Below are positions 42,211 through 50,426 of a stretch of DNA of 64,000 nucleotides, piece after piece. The translations under genes and the position numbers were made by a program. How positions within the stretch are numbered: the first letter of the stretch is position 1; each line of letters starts with the position of its first letter. The notes beneath the pieces are model-generated. The model saw nothing but the letters and a program-made list of their open reading frames with translations, searched no databases and was not told the DNA's origin. This stretch comes from Thalassospiraceae bacterium LMO-JJ14. Its GTDB lineage: Bacteria > Pseudomonadota > Alphaproteobacteria > Rhodospirillales > Casp-alpha2. The stretch covers positions 496,001 to 560,000 of the forward strand of contig CP134604.1 of NCBI GenBank assembly GCA_021555105.2, in the 5' to 3' direction.

Positions 42211-43095
42211 TCAGCTGTTGGAATTTATCGGACTTTCGCCAAGTCGGTTGAACTGTTCAAGCACCCGGTCCAGCGGGTCGAATGCAAGATCTAACGCGGT
42301 GCACGTTTCTCCGGTATCGAGCGATGTAAATGGCGGGCAATCCTCGGCCGGAACATCGCGATCGACGGCCCGGACAGGGATGACCTGATCGGCACTTGCG
42401 CCGATCAGCCGCGCCAACTGCTGGGCGGCTTCGAAATAAGTGACGTCATCGGGACCGGAAAAATGATGAACGCCGCAGAGTGACGTTTCGATGGCGCGGC
42501 GAATGCCATCGGCGGCGGCGTGTGATGATAACGGTGCCAGCGTCTTATCGGTGAACGCTTCGATTTTCCGGCCCGCCAACAGGGCCGCCCGCCATGTTCT
42601 GAACAGGGTATCCGAGGGGGCCAGAACCTTGGTCAGCCGAATGACAAGGCCGTTCCCTGTTTTCGCGGCCACGATTTTCTCGGCTTCGGCTTTTTGGCGG
42701 CCGTATTCGCTCATGGGGCAGACGGCATCTGCGGTTTGACGTTGCGGTATGCTGCCGTCGAAAACCTTGTCACTGGATAAATAGATCAGGTGCACACCAT
42801 TCGTGTCGGCGCGCGCGGCAAGGTGTTCGACCGCCCCGACATTGATGCGATGGCTCCCCTTTGGATCGTCTTTACACGCTGCCAGACGCGATATCGCCGC
42901 GGTTAAAACCCAGGTATCTGCCTTTGGGAAAGCCGGCCAGGTATCCGGCGAAGCACCGAGATCCAGATATATCGCCTCGCTCAGCGGCGATTGCCGGCGT
43001 GTGGTCTGGGCGACATGGTGTCCGTGAGATTCCAAATTCCCGGCCAACGCCGCGCCGATCATGCTATCGCCGCCAATAATCAAAACCCGCTTCAT
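42211..43095 (-). CDS. RmlD-like NAD(P)-dependent sugar reductase
   Basis: 294-aa extended SDR of the RmlD substrate-binding group. VLIIGGDSMIGAALAGNL at residues 4-21 binds cofactor, IYLSSDKVFDGSIP near 105 matches the family ST/SD-x-VFDG motif, and Y130-G-R-Q-K134 is the catalytic pair; HFSGPDDVTYFEAAQQL is the C-terminal RmlD-like segment. Probably reduces a 4-keto-deoxysugar nucleotide. It precedes the zinc-type C-methyltransferase, a combination expected for a branched 4-keto sugar that is C-methylated and then reduced (inference). The start overlaps the methyltransferase stop upstream (ATGA). Confidence 0.83.
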   Translation of the reverse strand: MKRVLIIGGDSMIGAALAGNLESHGHHVAQTTRRQSPLSEAIYLDLGASPDTWPAFPKADTWVLTAAISRLAACKDDPKGSHRINVGAVEHLAARADTNGVHLIYLSSDKVFDGSIPQRQTADAVCPMSEYGRQKAEAEKIVAAKTGNGLVIRLTKVLAPSDTLFRTWRAALLAGRKIEAFTDKTLAPLSSHAAADGIRRAIETSLCGVHHFSGPDDVTYFEAAQQLARLIGASADQVIPVRAVDRDVPAEDCPPFTSLDTGETCTALDLAFDPLDRVLEQFNRLGESPINSNS

Positions 43096-43838
43096 TGCGT
43101 ATGGGGGGACGTCCGTTTGGCGCTGCAGATCACAAAAAGGTAATGGGCAAGCGGATGAAAACCGGTATGAACGACTTCGTCGTTCATGGAAAAAAGCAAC
43201 ACGGAATCGAAATAGGCCTCAAAAGCGGCTTTTAAATCCAGACCCGATTTACAGTTCACGTGGCCCGCTTTACTCGCCGGCGAGGCATGGTTTTGCGATT
43301 CCAGGCTCGGCATTCCGACAATCAAGATACCGTTGCCGCTAAGGCTGGCGTGCAGGTTTTCGATATAGCGATGCTCGTTGCTCGCCGGAATATGCTCCAT
43401 CACGTCGAGGCTATAAATCCCATCGAACGATCCGTCTACGGGGCCGTCCATGATATCATGCACGGCAAGTTCGACGGGCCACCTTGGGTCGACGATCTGT
43501 TTGCCGTCCTCGATAAAAACCGGATCAAAATCGATGCCGGTTAACTTCCCGACGCTCTGGCGAACGATACGCGATCCGAAACCGTCGCCGCATCCAACTT
43601 CAAGAACATTGTCGCGCCCCCCAAGCATTTTGCTGACGAATTTGTAACGCGACAGCATGAACACCAGGCGCTTCGGGTCGTCGTGCCAGACGTATCCGCT
43701 CATCAGGCCGAATCGCGGCAGACCCTGTTTTTCACGCAGCTCTACGCACACGTTATATTGCGGCTCTTTGGTCTGGTCGTCGTTCATGGCTTTTGCATCC
43801 CGGGCTTCGTTATCAGCGCTCTTTTGTGTAAGAGGCAT
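43092..43838 (-). CDS. Class I SAM-dependent methyltransferase
   Basis: 248-aa cytosolic protein. VLEVGCGDGFGSRIVRQ near residue 78 is motif I, GIDFDPVFIEDG follows strand 2, and GIYSLDVMEHIPASNEHRY near 139 is the post-I region with ILIVGMPSLES. An ATG at MNDDQTKEP (43787), 26 bases after the preceding stop, is a possible start instead of the ATG given. It is one of four methyltransferase genes in a row. Substrate unknown. Confidence 0.83.
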   Translation of the reverse strand: MPLTQKSADNEARDAKAMNDDQTKEPQYNVCVELREKQGLPRFGLMSGYVWHDDPKRLVFMLSRYKFVSKMLGGRDNVLEVGCGDGFGSRIVRQSVGKLTGIDFDPVFIEDGKQIVDPRWPVELAVHDIMDGPVDGSFDGIYSLDVMEHIPASNEHRYIENLHASLSGNGILIVGMPSLESQNHASPASKAGHVNCKSGLDLKAAFEAYFDSVLLFSMNDEVVHTGFHPLAHYLFVICSAKRTSPHTQ

Positions 43839-45012
43839 ACATCATTTCGCGCCCGAAGAACGGCGCGAGGGCGGTCATGCCGGCAACATCGGCGGGCGTA
43901 ATCGCGGGCTTTGAAAAGGCCGCGATGGTCTCGGCGACCGCCGCGCCGGCGTTCGGGGAAACGGGCTGCACCGCGGCCTGGATGCGCGCCAAGGCCGCGA
44001 GGAGTTCGGATTCACTGCCGTTGTTGTACTCGAACGACATGGCGGCCTCGAGAAGGTCGGTTGAGGCGGCTTCAATCTCGCGGGCATGATCGGGGTGGGC
44101 GCTGTTTTTGATTTCTCTGTAATCCAAAAGATTATGAGCGGCGCTATAAAAGCTCTCGAGGAACACCGAATTGAAACGGCGCTGCCCTCCATAGAGGCTT
44201 TTGTACCAACGCCAGTCGCAAATGAACTTTGGCGAAAAACCGAAATGATCGAAGGACGGCTCCAGTGCCTTAACGGTCATTGCCGGCGTCAGACAAACGC
44301 CGTACCAGGCGGGGTTGATCATGTTGTCGACGATCCAGTCTTCGTGCGGGCGTGACATATCCGCAAGGGTCGCAAGATGCGGGCCGAACGCTGCAAGAAG
44401 GGGCGCCAGCCGCTCTTCCATCGCACCGTCAGGACAAAGCCGAACGGCAAGAATTCGCCTTAGCGTATTTGCCAGCAGCCCGATCGGCGATACCAGCGAA
44501 ACGCAAAGCACCCCGCCCTGACAGACGAAGCCGCCAAGTTTGGTGAGCATGGTTTGCTCGTGCGCCGCCGATCCAAGCCACCCCTCGCAGATGACAAGGT
44601 CGAAGGGATGATCCGGGGTAAAGTCCTCAAGGCGCGCTTGCACGACATCCGGTGTCGTGTGCTCAATATCGAGTTGACCGTACAGTTCCTCTATCTCGCG
44701 CACCGCGACGGGGTTTGGCTCCACCATCGTGAACTGCTGCGGCTTACATGATGCGATGAAGATACTATTGTGCCCCGACCCGGGGGCAACTTCCAGAACG
44801 CGCGCGCCCTCAATCAGTTTCGGCAGCACACCTAAGGAACGATACAACGACCGGCGGCGGTCGAGGTGGCGCGCCAGATCGGAAATATCCTGGTGGACAG
44901 GCGAGACGCCGCGTTCAAGATAGAACTCGAGGTGTGTATTCGGCGCTTTCAACGCAGGCCCCATTTGTTCAATTGCCTCATTCGAAAAATATAAATCCGA
45001 TGTCGCCGTCAT
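43813..45012 (-). CDS. Class I SAM-dependent methyltransferase, 399 aa
   Basis: Motif I is VLEVAPGSGHNSIFIAS near residue 70 (numbered from the ATG given), with MVEPNPVAVREIEE after strand 2 and FDLVICEGWLGSAAHE as the post-I region. The long C-terminal part (helical, IKNSAHPDHAREIEAAS and beyond) has no recognised domain. A GTG nine bases upstream (45021) is an alternative start; either overlaps the upstream methyltransferase by 35-44 bases, an unusually long coupling. Probably acts on a carbohydrate intermediate; target not known. Confidence 0.8.
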   Translation of the reverse strand: MTATSDLYFSNEAIEQMGPALKAPNTHLEFYLERGVSPVHQDISDLARHLDRRRSLYRSLGVLPKLIEGARVLEVAPGSGHNSIFIASCKPQQFTMVEPNPVAVREIEELYGQLDIEHTTPDVVQARLEDFTPDHPFDLVICEGWLGSAAHEQTMLTKLGGFVCQGGVLCVSLVSPIGLLANTLRRILAVRLCPDGAMEERLAPLLAAFGPHLATLADMSRPHEDWIVDNMINPAWYGVCLTPAMTVKALEPSFDHFGFSPKFICDWRWYKSLYGGQRRFNSVFLESFYSAAHNLLDYREIKNSAHPDHAREIEAASTDLLEAAMSFEYNNGSESELLAALARIQAAVQPVSPNAGAAVAETIAAFSKPAITPADVAGMTALAPFFGREMMYASYTKER

Positions 45013-45640
45013 ACCCGGCACGTTCAGCTTCCCAGATCCACTCGTCCGTGCTCATAAAGCTCATGCATGTGAGCTGCCAGTAAAGCAGATTCATTTTTTC
45101 GCGTTCGTTACGGTAGGACTCTATGCACAAGTATGCATCTTTGCGCCGCACCCGCTGCATTTCCTTGAGAGCTGCGTCCAACTCGTAATTTCGAAGGTTA
45201 TGAAACACGTTCAGCGAATAAACAAAATCGAATGAATTGTCCTCGAACGGCAGGCTCTGGCAGTCGCCAACCTTCAGAAAAGGCCGCACTTCCTCTTTTG
45301 CGTTTTCGATTCCGTAGGCAGAGATATCGATGCCGCTCACTTCTATGCCAGGAACAACCTGCGTGAATTCATACAACAGGAAAGCCTTGCCGCAGCCGAT
45401 ATCCAGAATCCGGTCGCCTGCCTTGAGCCCGTAATGAGCCGCCATTTCTTCGGCGACCACGCGCCAGCGGCCGTCGTACGAGTAGCCGCCGTAACCGAAC
45501 TGCCGCTCGCCATCCCAATAGTCATATCCCCACTGCCGCGCCACGGACGCGCATTCCGCCTTGTCGTGTTCGACGACACGCTGGACGTAATCGCGTTTGG
45601 TGGCGGTATGCAGTTTGCCGAGAAAATCAATTTCCTGCAT
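44978..45640 (-). CDS. Class I SAM-dependent methyltransferase
   Basis: 220-aa protein. DRILDIGCGKAFLLYEFT near residue 76 is motif I; SGIDISAYGIENAKEEV and VGDCQSLPFEDNSFDFVYSL give the nucleotide-binding acidic residues and the post-I motif. The N-terminus VARQWGYDYWDGERQFGYGG with many aromatic residues is typical of methyltransferases that sit next to LIC12192-type proteins in the sporadic carbohydrate cluster, and such a gene lies directly upstream with a 14-base overlap. Confidence 0.83.
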   Translation of the reverse strand: MQEIDFLGKLHTATKRDYVQRVVEHDKAECASVARQWGYDYWDGERQFGYGGYSYDGRWRVVAEEMAAHYGLKAGDRILDIGCGKAFLLYEFTQVVPGIEVSGIDISAYGIENAKEEVRPFLKVGDCQSLPFEDNSFDFVYSLNVFHNLRNYELDAALKEMQRVRRKDAYLCIESYRNEREKMNLLYWQLTCMSFMSTDEWIWEAERAGYDGDIGFIFFE

Positions 45641-46064
45641 GGCGTCCGATCCCTTTCGGGCAATGCGGCATCGTCAAGTGAAGCCGCCAGATGGTTTCGA
45701 TCCGTTGGATGTCGTCTTCCGTCTGCACCGTGTAGTCTTCGACGGCGGCATACACGGTACCGCCATGACGGCGCAGTTTATCCCATAGTTTGGCGCGCCG
45801 CTCGTGCTCGGCGGGCATCATGAACAAGCTGTAAAGTACGACCCCCTCGACGGACGGCAGTTCGTCGAAAACCCGCTCAAGCATCATATAACAATTTTCC
45901 ATCGCGTATTCGGTCGCGCTCAGCAAAAACTGTTTGTCCAGCCTGGTGCAGAAATTCCGGATAACCAGATTTTGCACATGTTGCGGCGCGCGTGATCCAT
46001 AATACGAGCGCGACCCGATATAGCCGCGAAGGCCATGTCTGGCCGATGCAGGGCGGTCATTCAT
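45627..46064 (-). CDS. LIC12192-family sporadic carbohydrate cluster protein
   Basis: 145-aa soluble protein. GLRGYIGSRSYYGSRAPQHV, QNLVIRNFCTRLDKQFLLSA and the LYSLFMMPAEHERR segment match the small LIC12192 family found only in a sporadically distributed carbohydrate-synthesis set (family recalled from memory). Catalytic role unknown. Its start overlaps the stop of the oxygenase gene by 8 bases, and the split transketolase follows further upstream, the standard companions of this family. Confidence 0.75.
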   Translation of the reverse strand: MNDRPASARHGLRGYIGSRSYYGSRAPQHVQNLVIRNFCTRLDKQFLLSATEYAMENCYMMLERVFDELPSVEGVVLYSLFMMPAEHERRAKLWDKLRRHGGTVYAAVEDYTVQTEDDIQRIETIWRLHLTMPHCPKGIGRHAGN

Positions 46065-46875
46065 CGCCGAAGCCTTGTGGCAGGTTGTAATCTAGGGCCA
46101 TTTCCGTGACCGCGCGCATGGTGATGGGTTCGAAAAATTCACCCAGCCGCTTGTCCGCATAAGGAGAGAACAGGCTTTTGAAGCGACAGTTCATCGACCA
46201 GCGGGTCTCGGGCTCTTCGTTGACGCGGTTGCCGTGCATAAGCGTCTGCGAAAAAACCAGCACATGGCCATATGGGACATTCATCCACTCGACATCGTTC
46301 TCAATGGCGGCGAACAGGTCTTCCTCGCTGGACCCCTTGAAGTCGCTGCTCATGTTGTTTTGTATTTTTCGGTCAGGTCCCGGCGGCGTCAGGTACATCG
46401 ATTTGGTGTCATGGCAATCGACCAGGGGCACCCAAAGGACAATCTCGAAAGGGGAATCGCCGGACCAGACATCCGCATGGACCGGCAGGATCGAACTTTG
46501 ATCGTCGGGAAGCTGGATCGACAGATTGACGCGGCGCTGCATGGCGAGTTCGTTGCCGACGATCGAATAAATCGCGTTACGTGCCAACGCAAAATATGCC
46601 GGACGGAGCCAGGTTTGCCGATTGAGCGCTTCAATGACGGAGAGTCTGACGCCGTTCAGCTCATCGACGCTGATGTATTCATGAAACCCGTTCAGAAAGG
46701 CGTCAATATCTTCGGGGATTCCCCTGCCCAACGCGACGGCCGCGTGCTCGGCGGCACAGGCACGGATGGCGTTCAGGGCCTGCATGTCTTCGACCGGTTG
46801 CAGAATATACCCTTTATCCATGAAGGTTTTTGCTGCGTGCGCGGCGTCAGGTTCTATGAATGTGTAATCGGACAT
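46057..46875 (-). CDS. Fe(II)/2-oxoglutarate-type oxygenase of the sporadic carbohydrate cluster
   Basis: 272-aa phytanoyl-CoA dioxygenase-like protein. The iron triad is visible: H-x-D in LPVHADVWSGDSPFEI near residue 130 and a distal His in VFSQTLMHGNRVNEE near 220, with Arg in RWSMNCRFKSLF as the 2OG-binding residue. It probably hydroxylates or desaturates a sugar intermediate made from transketolase products. ATG at MSDYTFIEPD is preferred because GAGAG lies six bases before it; a GTG abutting the previous stop (46911) is the alternative. Confidence 0.8.
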   Translation of the reverse strand: MSDYTFIEPDAAHAAKTFMDKGYILQPVEDMQALNAIRACAAEHAAVALGRGIPEDIDAFLNGFHEYISVDELNGVRLSVIEALNRQTWLRPAYFALARNAIYSIVGNELAMQRRVNLSIQLPDDQSSILPVHADVWSGDSPFEIVLWVPLVDCHDTKSMYLTPPGPDRKIQNNMSSDFKGSSEEDLFAAIENDVEWMNVPYGHVLVFSQTLMHGNRVNEEPETRWSMNCRFKSLFSPYADKRLGEFFEPITMRAVTEMALDYNLPQGFGDE

Positions 46876-46911
46876 ACGTTTCTCTCGACTAGGAATAATT
46901 CCCGCTTCCAC

Positions 46912-47841
46912 TCAGCGCCGGGCATCCAGCGCTTTTTGAATGCTTTCGGCAATGCCGGCCGGTTGCAGGCCAAAGGCTTCCAGTAGTTCGTCCTGCGAGC
47001 CGTAATTCAGCGGGAAGATATCATCGAGGCCAAGCCGGACGATACCCAATTCGGGCATGACATGCCCGTCGATCAAAAGCTCGCTCACGGCGCTGCCCAG
47101 CCCCCCTGATTTGAAATGCTCCTCGAGCGTGACGACAAGCTTGCTCCGAGCCGCCGAAATGACGGCGTCCAAGTCGAGCGGCTTGATCGTCGGCAGATGG
47201 GTGACGCCTGTCGATATGCCTTCTGCATTCAATGCATCGGCGGCATCAAGGGCGCGCTTCGACATAACACCGGTGGAAATGATCTGGACATCGTTCCCAT
47301 TCGAGAGGGGCACGGCACGGCCAATCTCGAAATCTTGCTGGTCGCCGGTGATGACGGGATCGCCGCCCTTGCCAAGACGAATATATATGGGGTGCGGCCA
47401 GTCCGGCGTCACGGCCATGAAGCGCGTCATTTCCTCGGCGTCGGCGGGCGCCACGACGGTCATGTTGGGCAGCGCACGGGTAATCGCAATATCCTCGGTC
47501 GCAAGGTGTGTCGGACCAAGAGGTGCATATACGAGACCGCCGCCGTTGCCGATCAGGCGCACCGGCAAATCGTGCAGGCACAGATCGACGGCCAGTTGTT
47601 CGTAGCAGCGGCGGGTGATGAATGTTGCGATCGTATTGACGTACGGAATGAATCCGTCCATCGCCAAACCCGCCGCCATGCCGATGATGTGCTGCTCGGA
47701 AACGCCTTCCATGTAAAAACGTTCCGGCATCGCGTGTTTCATTTCGTCCAGCACGCCAGGCCCGAGATCGGAGCCGACAAAGACGATCCGGGGATCTTTC
47801 TTGGCCAGTTCGAAAACCATATTCAGGCAGGTTTTACGCAT
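46912..47841 (-). CDS. Transketolase, C-terminal subunit
   Basis: 309-aa protein with the pyrimidine-binding and C-terminal transketolase domains. FVGSDLGPGVLDEMKHAMPE, MEGVSEQHIIGMAAGLAMDG (Glu that activates TPP) near residue 45 and HLATEDIAITRALPNMTVV are characteristic. It pairs with the N-terminal subunit whose stop overlaps its start by one base (TGATG). Together they would transfer a two-carbon ketol unit between sugars in a dedicated sugar pathway. Confidence 0.92.
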   Translation of the reverse strand: MRKTCLNMVFELAKKDPRIVFVGSDLGPGVLDEMKHAMPERFYMEGVSEQHIIGMAAGLAMDGFIPYVNTIATFITRRCYEQLAVDLCLHDLPVRLIGNGGGLVYAPLGPTHLATEDIAITRALPNMTVVAPADAEEMTRFMAVTPDWPHPIYIRLGKGGDPVITGDQQDFEIGRAVPLSNGNDVQIISTGVMSKRALDAADALNAEGISTGVTHLPTIKPLDLDAVISAARSKLVVTLEEHFKSGGLGSAVSELLIDGHVMPELGIVRLGLDDIFPLNYGSQDELLEAFGLQPAGIAESIQKALDARR

Positions 47842-48689
47842 CAGGATTCCTTCGCCAGAGCAGCGTACATGGCCTCAATCTGATCGGCAGGTACACGTGA
47901 TTTGTGGTGCCAGGTCGGCTCGTTCTCGGCGAATGCCACCCCCTTGCCCTTGACGGTATGCGCGATGACCATCGTCGGCTTTGCGTTGCCGAGCGGGGTT
48001 GAAAGATGTTTCCGCAAAGCCTCGACATCATGACCGTCGCACTCGACCGTTTCGAAGCCGAAGGCACGCCACTTGTCCGCCAGCGGTTCCATATTCAGAA
48101 CTTCGGCGGTGCGGCCGTATGATTGCAATTTATTGTAGTCCACGACAGCAGTCAGATTTTCAAGCCCGTGCTTGGTCGCGGACATCGCCGCTTCCCAAAC
48201 CGACCCTTCATTGATTTCACCGTCGCCCATAACCACGAACACACGCGTATCGGCCTTTTTTATACGCGCCGCCAGGGCAATCCCGACGCCGATTGAAAGC
48301 CCGTGCCCGAGGGCTCCGGTGGAGGCCTCGACGCCCGGCACCTTGGCGCGTTCCGGATGGCCGCCGAGCATGCTCGGGAAATGACAGAAGGTTCGCATCT
48401 CCTGCCTTGAAAAATATCCGTGCGCCGCCAAGGCGGCATATTGGGCAAGGCAGCCGTGTCCTTTCGACAGGATGCATCGATCGCGGCCGTCCCACGCCGG
48501 ATCATCGGGACGATGGCGTGCGACATCGTCGTAGATCACACGCAGGATCTCGATAAGAGACATGGAGGAGCCGAGGTGCCCGCGGCCACCGCCATCGAGC
48601 GCATCGATCACCAGTCGGCGCAGATCCTTGGAACGCTCGTCCAGCGGGGGCGAGTGCGGAAACATTTCATCAGAAAACATGTGTGCCAT
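47841..48689 (-). CDS. Transketolase, N-terminal subunit
   Basis: 282-aa TPP-binding subunit. GHLGSSMSLIEILRVIYDD near residue 36, LSKGHGCLAQYAALAAHGYF with the cofactor His, and the TPP motif VMGDGEINEGSVWEAA with NLTAVVDYNKLQ after it are all present. Split transketolases are usual in secondary and glycan sugar pathways. The start ATG overlaps the kinase-like gene's stop upstream. Confidence 0.93.
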   Translation of the reverse strand: MAHMFSDEMFPHSPPLDERSKDLRRLVIDALDGGGRGHLGSSMSLIEILRVIYDDVARHRPDDPAWDGRDRCILSKGHGCLAQYAALAAHGYFSRQEMRTFCHFPSMLGGHPERAKVPGVEASTGALGHGLSIGVGIALAARIKKADTRVFVVMGDGEINEGSVWEAAMSATKHGLENLTAVVDYNKLQSYGRTAEVLNMEPLADKWRAFGFETVECDGHDVEALRKHLSTPLGNAKPTMVIAHTVKGKGVAFAENEPTWHHKSRVPADQIEAMYAALAKES

Positions 48690-49717
48690 CAGTTGTTCAA
48701 AAGCCTTGTACTCGCTTCTATGTCGGCCAGCAGCCGCGTTGCTTTAGTGAGTTGAGCAGAGAATATCTCGTCTGCTTCTTCCGAGGTGCCCGCGGCACGG
48801 CGGCGGGCCATGCGTTCGGGCAGGAACTCATTCAACACGATCATGCCCCAGCGCAAACCGATCATCGGGTATAGCGCATTAAGGCGGGTCATAAAAAAAG
48901 TGTCGTTGTCAGTAAATATGCTTCTACAGGCGGCCGTGAAACGATCCTTCTGCGCTTTATCGAGCACATGTCCCGGATGCAGAAGAAAATCACTGACGAG
49001 CCGGACCGGATCGTCCCAGCCGAAGTATTCGAAGTCCACGAACACAAGAGAGCCGTTCTGTGCCCGCACGGCGTTATGCAATCCGAAATCGGACGGGCTC
49101 AATGTTTGGTGTTGGCGCGGCAAAGGATCATTGGATTCTATTCCCGCGCTTTTCAGGATTCTTATGGCCCGGGCTTTGTATCGCTCAAGAGACGGGTCAA
49201 AAGCGGTCTGCAAAAACCGCTTCAGTTCCGCATGCGAGTTCGTGACCTCTTCGAGCCGCCGTCGTCTCTGATCGACCTGCACCATGACGTCGTCCGGCGC
49301 GGGGCAAGCTTCCGCGGCGGCGGGCAGGTCATCCGCATCCATGTGATCACGCGCTTCGTAGAGATGTCTCACGAAATCAATGCAGGCTTCTATATCATCG
49401 GTGTTCGCGAATGTTTCGGCGGGCGTGCCGTTGGCCGTCATCACGGCGATGCGTGCTTCCTGATTTTGACCGACAAGGGTTGGCGTGCAATCGAAACCGT
49501 GCCGGCTCATGAAATCAAGGGCGCGGGTTTCCGAAAAAAAGCGGTCACGCGTTTCATCGGGCGATTGAGGATAGTGCTTGGCTATAAAAGACCCGCCCGC
49601 GGTTTCGAGCAACAAGGTCACGTTGTTACGGCCACGGGTCAGTTGGCGTGCGCGCAACGCCGGAAACCCGATGATGTCGGCCGCGGCAGCGAGAACATGC
49701 GCCTCGACGCCGTTCAT
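48689..49717 (-). CDS. APH/choline-kinase-like phosphotransferase
   Basis: About 342-aa kinase-like protein. RGRNNVTLLLETAGGSFIAK near the N-terminus supplies the ATP-site Lys. The Brenner-type catalytic loop reads LSPSDFGLHNAV, with Asp followed by Asn as in HxDxxxxN, and VFVDFEYFGWDDPV carries the metal Asp. Likely phosphorylates a sugar, alcohol or choline-like compound. Two starts fit: ATG 49717, 11 bases after the HAD stop (chosen), and ATG 49771, which overlaps it. Frame further upstream is noise. The HAD gene next to it suggests a kinase/phosphatase pair. Confidence 0.75.
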   Translation of the reverse strand: MNGVEAHVLAAAADIIGFPALRARQLTRGRNNVTLLLETAGGSFIAKHYPQSPDETRDRFFSETRALDFMSRHGFDCTPTLVGQNQEARIAVMTANGTPAETFANTDDIEACIDFVRHLYEARDHMDADDLPAAAEACPAPDDVMVQVDQRRRRLEEVTNSHAELKRFLQTAFDPSLERYKARAIRILKSAGIESNDPLPRQHQTLSPSDFGLHNAVRAQNGSLVFVDFEYFGWDDPVRLVSDFLLHPGHVLDKAQKDRFTAACRSIFTDNDTFFMTRLNALYPMIGLRWGMIVLNEFLPERMARRRAAGTSEEADEIFSAQLTKATRLLADIEASTRLLNN

Positions 49718-49727
49718 GTCCGGCTGT

Positions 49728-50426
49728 TCATCGGCCAAAGACAGCGCGCTCAATGCTTTGCCAATCGGCATGTCGCTCGAACAGGCTGTCCGGCTGTGCG
49801 CCGCCCGAGGCGTCATAGAGGATTCTGCTGACATTTTCCGGAAAACCCGGCTCTTGGAACACTTCCACCAGGTCGTCGACAAACCACGTGCATCCCAGTT
49901 GCGCGATCCGATTGATTTTCTCTGTTCGTGTGCTCTCAAAGAATACATTGCTTCGGTTCAGGCCGTAGCCGTCGGCGTCGAAAAATCCCTGCGCCGTCAT
50001 CCACATCATGGCCGCTTCGCGGAGGTTGACGCGGTCGTTGTCGTAATGACCGTATTCCGTTTTGTGGCTGACGATTACCACGGGGGCGGCGTATTTTTTG
50101 CACGCGCTCAGAAACTCGCCCGCGCCCGGCATTAACGTGGCGCCGTGCATGCGTTTACCGTAAACCTCGCCTTGTAAGGCCATCCATTTTTTTTCGCCGC
50201 CCTTCAGGCCGAGCACATGCGTTCGCACTTCTGTTTTTGAGAGCGGCGATGCACCCTGGATAAAGCCGTGTTCTCGCGCAGCGTCGCTAAAAACATGGTC
50301 ATACCCGGCGAGCGTGTTGTCGAAATCGAGACCAATCAGCAAAGCGTTTCCGATTATTTCTGGTTCGTGTCTTGCATCGTGTGTGGCGGTAGGGAACCAA
50401 GGCCGGCTATTTGCCCTGGAAATCAC
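49728..50426 (-). CDS. HAD-superfamily hydrolase
   Basis: 232-aa protein. Motif I is LIGLDFDNTLAGYDHVF near residue 30 (DFDNT), motif II VVIVSHKTEYGH near 117 and motif IV-like CTWFVDDLVEVFQEPGFP near 180. The DFDNT form and lack of a large cap resemble haloacid-type phosphatases found in polysaccharide clusters. It is coupled to the TIGR04372-type gene upstream by ATGA. Substrate unknown. Confidence 0.82.
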   Translation of the reverse strand: MISRANSRPWFPTATHDARHEPEIIGNALLIGLDFDNTLAGYDHVFSDAAREHGFIQGASPLSKTEVRTHVLGLKGGEKKWMALQGEVYGKRMHGATLMPGAGEFLSACKKYAAPVVIVSHKTEYGHYDNDRVNLREAAMMWMTAQGFFDADGYGLNRSNVFFESTRTEKINRIAQLGCTWFVDDLVEVFQEPGFPENVSRILYDASGGAQPDSLFERHADWQSIERAVFGR

